From: Rhizomys pruinosus
Taxonomy: Eukaryota; Chordata; Mammalia; Rodentia; Spalacidae
Reading direction: 5' to 3'
Assembly (NCBI GenBank): GCA_009823505.1
Contig: VZQC01012262.1
Location: forward strand, 996,723-1,060,722
DNA length: 64,000 nucleotides
Under the pieces are notes generated by a model, which was not told where the DNA came from, made no database searches, and saw only the letters and a program-made list of their open reading frames with translations. This document shows positions 60,445 to 64,000 of this stretch, one piece after another (positions within the stretch are counted from its first letter, which is position 1; the number at the start of each line of letters is the position of its first letter). Made by a program: the position numbers and the translations under genes.

Positions 60445-61121
60445 CTACTCAACAAAAGAGAAGTAACATTAAAAAGAGCTACATTCCAGGAGGTAACACT
60501 AGTTTGCTTCATTTGTGAAGCTAAACACATGGACACAGACAGGCAAAACATTTTGCACACCTGTAAAGGACAATGGCTGGAAGTACCAAATTCTATTTCT
60601 CATCTTAGCTATCTCACAAAGAGATTAGGGAAGAATCTCTACTTTGACAGGTTCTGCAGGGAAAAGCTCAGCACATTTAAACAGGCTTTAGAATAGAATA
60701 ATTCTTTTGACTTCTGCCTTTAGTAGTTGTTTTAGAATGCTATATTATATAAGCTATAAAAAATATCTGTAAATGCTCTATGTCTTCTGGAAATTACATT
60801 CATAGGCTAGATTTCTCTAAAACTAATCCAACCACACTGTACTGCAAAGTCTGAAAAATCTAACTTCACCTAGCATTCTAGGAAACCTAAATATAAGTTT
60901 GAAATATTATATCAAAACAGCACAAAACAACTTGAGCTTCAAATATTAAACTCTAACCATATTATTAAAGATATGTCATACTTTCACTTAACAAAACCAC
61001 TTTGGGGACTGTTAGCATAGTATGCATGCGTGAGACCCTAAATTTGATGCCCAACACCAGTAAAGAACTACTCAAAAACTCACCCATATTCAGCATATGC
61101 TATTCTGACTACCCGATTTAC
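60445..61121 (-). other. ZNF451 intron
   Basis: Short intron of A/T-rich single-copy DNA. A weak ID-like patch lies near 61010-61070; nothing else is seen. Confidence 0.7.
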
Positions 61122-61272
61122 CTTTTCAAATGTCCTAAGAGAAGGTACCCATTGTCAAATTCCTTGTTACAGTTCATTATTGGACATGAAATTGACTTCT
61201 GAGATTTCCGCATTCGGCCTCCGCTTTGGAATGAATTTTTTGTTCCAGAGTGAACTGTGCCTGTTTTGAGAC
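61122..61272 (-). CDS. Znf451: ZNF451 coding exon with first zinc finger
   Basis: Acceptor GATGATGTAG and donor TGAAAAG|GTAAAT. After completing Gly it encodes LKTGTVHSGTKNSFQSGG and then CPIMNCNKEFDNGYLLLGHL, a C2H2 finger split across this and the next exon. It ends in Lys plus two bases of Arg. Human residues about 142-191; the basic stretch before the finger is the most diverged part. Confidence 0.95.
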
Positions 61273-61709
61273 CTACATCATCAGAATATAAATTGTTACT
61301 ATTTCAGATTATGTACCAGGCTTATAATCAGAATAAGGAGAAAACAACAGAATCTAGGACATGGTATCAAGTAGGTGGTCCTAATTATAATTAGGTATTC
61401 ACATTTCTTATTACATATAACTCAAAGTAAATAAAATTATTGTGACATGGACACCCCCCCCCACACACAAACAATATAAAAGCCCTATTTCTTCATTTAC
61501 CTAAGTTGGTAAAGATTCTTCTTTTTCTTATTTTCCCTTTTACTTATCTTAAATTCTTCCACTGTTGAATTTACTGACTGAACCGTCCCTCTAGCCACTG
61601 AAAGCAAATTTCAATACCTTATATTCTTACTAGCAATGAACAAAATAGACTACTGTGCTTTAAGGCTTCCATGACACTCAATAACCAAAATGTAATCTCT
61701 AAAGTGTAC
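61273..61709 (-). other. ZNF451 intron
   Basis: Short intron of single-copy A/T-rich DNA with a C-rich run near 61455. No repeat element is recognised. Confidence 0.7.
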
Positions 61710-61821
61710 CTGACATTTTTAGCCACTGGTCTACACACAGTCTTGCTGCTTCTGTATCAGAATGTCCTTGAATAAATTCCAGTTCTTGCAAACCATGAGC
61801 ATGCTGAAAATCGATTTTTTC
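61710..61821 (-). CDS. Znf451: ZNF451 coding exon, first in window
   Basis: Acceptor CTTACCTTTAG and donor GTCAG|GTACAC. It encodes 37 codons, EKIDFQHAHGLQELEFIQGH through DQWLKMS, plus one base of Gly. It enters at a codon boundary from an upstream exon not in the window. In human this helical segment (about residues 105-141) follows the SUMO-interacting motifs and precedes the first finger. Confidence 0.96.
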
Positions 61822-62009
61822 CTAAAGGTAAGAAAAAACAGTTTCAGTTGAATTATGATTACCACACAGTTTCTTTGGGGGAAACATTTCTGATATTAGT
61901 GATCATAAAATATTGGTTACTCTTTACCTCAAGAACTCCATATCCAGAAATCTATACCAAAGATCATACACATGTCAAAATGAAACCTTGTGCACTGCAC
62001 TAAGATTTT

Positions 62010-62165
62010 TTTTTTTTTTTGTCTTTTTGAGACAGGGTCTCCCTGTAGCCCCAGCTGTCCTGGAACTTTCTATGTAGACCAGGCTGGCCTTGTACTCACA
62101 GAGATCTGCCTGCCTCTGCCTCCAGAGTGCTGGGATTAAACGCATGTGCCACCATGCCTGGCTTG
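62010..62165 (-). repeat. B1 SINE
   Basis: Full reverse copy after a poly-T. Confidence 0.92.
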
Positions 62166-62249
62166 CACTAAAATGTTAATCCCACAGTTGTTTATCACAA
62201 ACCTACATCTCCAACAACATGGAGATGGGCAAGTTTATTGCACAAATCT

Positions 62250-62425
62250 TTTTTTTTTTTTGGTTTTATACTTTTTTTGGTATTTTTGAGACAGGGTCTC
62301 CCTTTTAGTACCAGGTGTCCTGGAGCTCGCTCTGTAGACCAGGCTGGCCTTGAACCCACAGAGATCCATCTATCTCTGCCTCCCGAGTGCTGGGATTAAA
62401 GGCGTGCACCACTACGTCCAGCTTG
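62250..62425 (-). repeat. B1 SINE
   Basis: Reverse copy with a longer T-rich left edge. Confidence 0.9.
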
Positions 62426-62529
62426 CACAAATATCTTAATGGAAGTCATAAGACACAATAACCCATTTTCAGTGATATGAGAATATATATTTTTAATTTT
62501 TATTTATTTATTATTATTATTGTTTGTTT

Positions 62530-62880
62530 TTGAGACAGGGTCTCCCTGTAGCCCCAGCTGGCCTAGAATTCACTCTGTAGACAAGGCCAACCTTGAACTC
62601 ACAGAGATCCGCCTGCCTCTGCCTCCCAACTGCTAGGACTAAAGGCGTGAGCCACCACGCCTGGCTCATTTATTATTTTTTATGTGTATGAGTGTACTGT
62701 CTGCATGTAGGTTGGTGCACCTGTGTCATGCAATGCCAAGGAGGACAGAAGAGGGTGTCAGATTCCCTTGGAATTGGAGTTAAAGACGGTTCTTAGCCGC
62801 CATGTGGGTGCTGGGAATCGAACCCAGGTCCTCTGCAAGAGCAATCAGTGCTCTTAACCGCTGAACCATATCTCTAGCCC
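62530..62880 (-). repeat. Reverse B1 joined to reverse B2
   Basis: B1 at 62530-62666 abuts a B2 at 62668-62880, both full-length. Confidence 0.92.
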
Positions 62881-63039
62881 CGAGAATATATTTTTGATAC
62901 TGAGTAGGTCACCAAATGGTACTAAATGAGGACAAATATAAACAAGGAGTAATTTCAAATTATATAAACTATATCTGAAGTAACAAAGGCTAAAAACAAT
63001 GTTATTCAGGTGATGTTGAAATAGAAATGCAAGTACTTT

Positions 63040-63192
63040 CTTTTTTTTTTTGGTCTTTTTGAGACAGTCTCCTGTAGCTCTGGCTGTCCTGGAACTCACT
63101 CTATAGACCAGGCTGGCCTTGAACTCACAGAGATCTGCCTGCCTCAGCCTCCCAAGTGCTATGATTAAAGGAGTGCGCCGCCACACCTGGCG
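63040..63192 (-). repeat. B1 SINE
   Basis: Reverse copy, 'tttttgagacagtctcctgt' to 'cgccgccacacctggc'. Confidence 0.9.
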
Positions 63193-63714
63193 GAAAGTAT
63201 TTTCATATTTAAATTTTTATACATTTTTCACATTTTATATAGTTTGAAATACAAAGGAGCTTAATAAATACTTGTTTAATGAGTACAATATTAATGAGTA
63301 TATTGGAGAGCAGAATTTGTTAACATGTATGCTGAGGTTCGGCATACTTTTACTGAGAAGGATAGGAGAGCAAACAAGTCAGGCTTTGCACACTGCAGTC
63401 TCTATGACTGACTAGTTCTCACTTCTGCTGTTGTGGCCTCAGGACAGCCATAGACAATATGCAAATACAGAAGCATGGTAGTGTCCGATGAACTTTTATT
63501 TACAAAAATGGGCAATAGCCAGTACCAATGGCTGAACTAGACAGAAGCTTTAAAACTATACCTGAAGTCTATACATCTTTCTAGTGTTATTATTTGCATA
63601 TCCTTTTTATATTCATTAACCAGGTTCTACCTAACAATATTTAAATTGACTAAAGGACATTTAACAATCAATGTCAGGACTTGAACACTAGCAATCCATG
63701 TACAAAAAAAGTAC

Positions 63715-63870
63715 AATATGCACATGCCTTTAATCCCAGCACTCCAGATGCAGAGGCAGGTGGATCTCTGTGAGTTCAAGGCCAGCCTGGTCTACATAGC
63801 AAGCTCCAGGCCAGCTGGGACTAAAGGGAAACCCCTGTCTCAAAAAGACCCAAAAAAAAAAAAAAAAGTA
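63715..63870 (+). repeat. B1 SINE (5' truncated)
   Basis: Forward copy beginning at 'gcacatgcctttaatcccag', with a 17-bp A-tail. Confidence 0.88.
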
Positions 63871-64000
63871 CTAATGTGCATGTGACTTTTTAAGACATAA
63901 AGCGTGCAATATCCCAACTTCAGAAACCACTAGTTTCTTACCCTAAAAATCATTACACTGAAACCTTTAATAATGAAAAGATGAAGGGTAGGGGACAGCT

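Larger units (their letters stand above)
17156..61821 (-). other. Znf451: ZNF451 gene (11 coding exons in window, 5' exons outside)
   Basis: ZNF451 (mouse Zfp451, also ZATT) is a nuclear SUMO2/3 E3/E4 ligase. It cooperates with TDP2 to clear topoisomerase II-DNA adducts and has been tied to PML bodies and steroid-receptor and TGF-beta signalling. The human protein is about 1061 residues. The exons here encode roughly residues 105 to the end, matching in order and phase. Missing is the N-terminal ~100 residues with the tandem SUMO-interacting motifs that form the catalytic module, which must lie beyond 64000. At least eleven zinc-finger-like motifs are visible, followed by a NYN/PIN-like region and a C-terminal UIM. 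All splice sites are GT-AG. I see no frameshift or premature stop, so the gene appears intact. Confidence 0.97.
61822..64000 (-). other. ZNF451 intron (partial)
   Basis: Intron extending past the window edge. I searched both strands for the preceding exon (a Lys/Glu-rich helical stretch in human ZNF451) and did not find it. It contains B1 and B2 SINEs (listed); 63195-63710 shows nothing recognisable. Confidence 0.65.

Noticed and set aside
61822..64000. Search for the ZNF451 exons with SUMO-interacting motifs
   Set aside because: No matching open frame with splice sites; expected beyond the right edge.

Overview
The window is nuclear DNA of a rodent. It is packed with the rodent-specific SINE families B1 (7SL-derived), B2, B3, B4 and ID, in well over one hundred copies, and contains two recognisable genes, both on the minus strand. 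The SINE consensus differs from that of Mus: B2 copies read 'gatggcctagcggttaag' and B1 copies end 'ggacagctggggctac'. I therefore favour a non-mouse muroid, probably a cricetid (vole or hamster type). That taxonomic call is inference.

Layout, read on the minus strand from high to low coordinates. From 64000 to 61822 lies an intron of ZNF451 (mouse name Zfp451; also called ZATT), a C2H2 zinc-finger SUMO E3 ligase that acts with TDP2 on trapped topoisomerase II. Eleven coding exons follow: 61710-61821, 61122-61272, 60318-60444, 50598-50751, 49621-49768, 46947-48538 (the large zinc-finger exon), 43310-43453, 39941-40071, 38657-38843, 29977-30042 and 17156-17202 (stop codon). Every junction has AG/GT boundaries and all reading phases join without a break. 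The N-terminal exons with the SUMO-interacting motifs lie beyond 64000. The last ~190 codons encode what looks like a NYN/PIN-type nuclease fold followed by a ubiquitin-interacting motif.

About 7.8 kb past the ZNF451 stop codon comes BAG2, an HSP70/CHIP co-chaperone, in the same orientation: a CpG-island promoter, coding exon 1 (9225-9337) and exon 2 (1109-1218). Its last exon, with most of the BAG domain, lies outside the window. The ZNF451-BAG2 order and orientation match the known mammalian arrangement.

Everything else is intron or intergenic DNA: SINEs, a few LINE-1 3' fragments, microsatellites, a 24-bp minisatellite grown from a B3 head, an LTR-like fragment near 27.2 kb, and an old 1.9-2.2 kb repeat unit present twice in tandem at 18.5-22.3 kb that I cannot classify. 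There is a clear assembly problem at 12.1-15.8 kb: the same 1.8 kb appears twice, separated by a single N at 14017, with many indels. I found no CRISPR array, prokaryotic system or other novel gene system. The most useful leads are a possible alternative ZNF451 exon at 45145-45298, the NYN-like domain, the unclassified tandem repeat and the assembly artefact. Repeat boundaries are read by eye and are good to about 10-20 bp.
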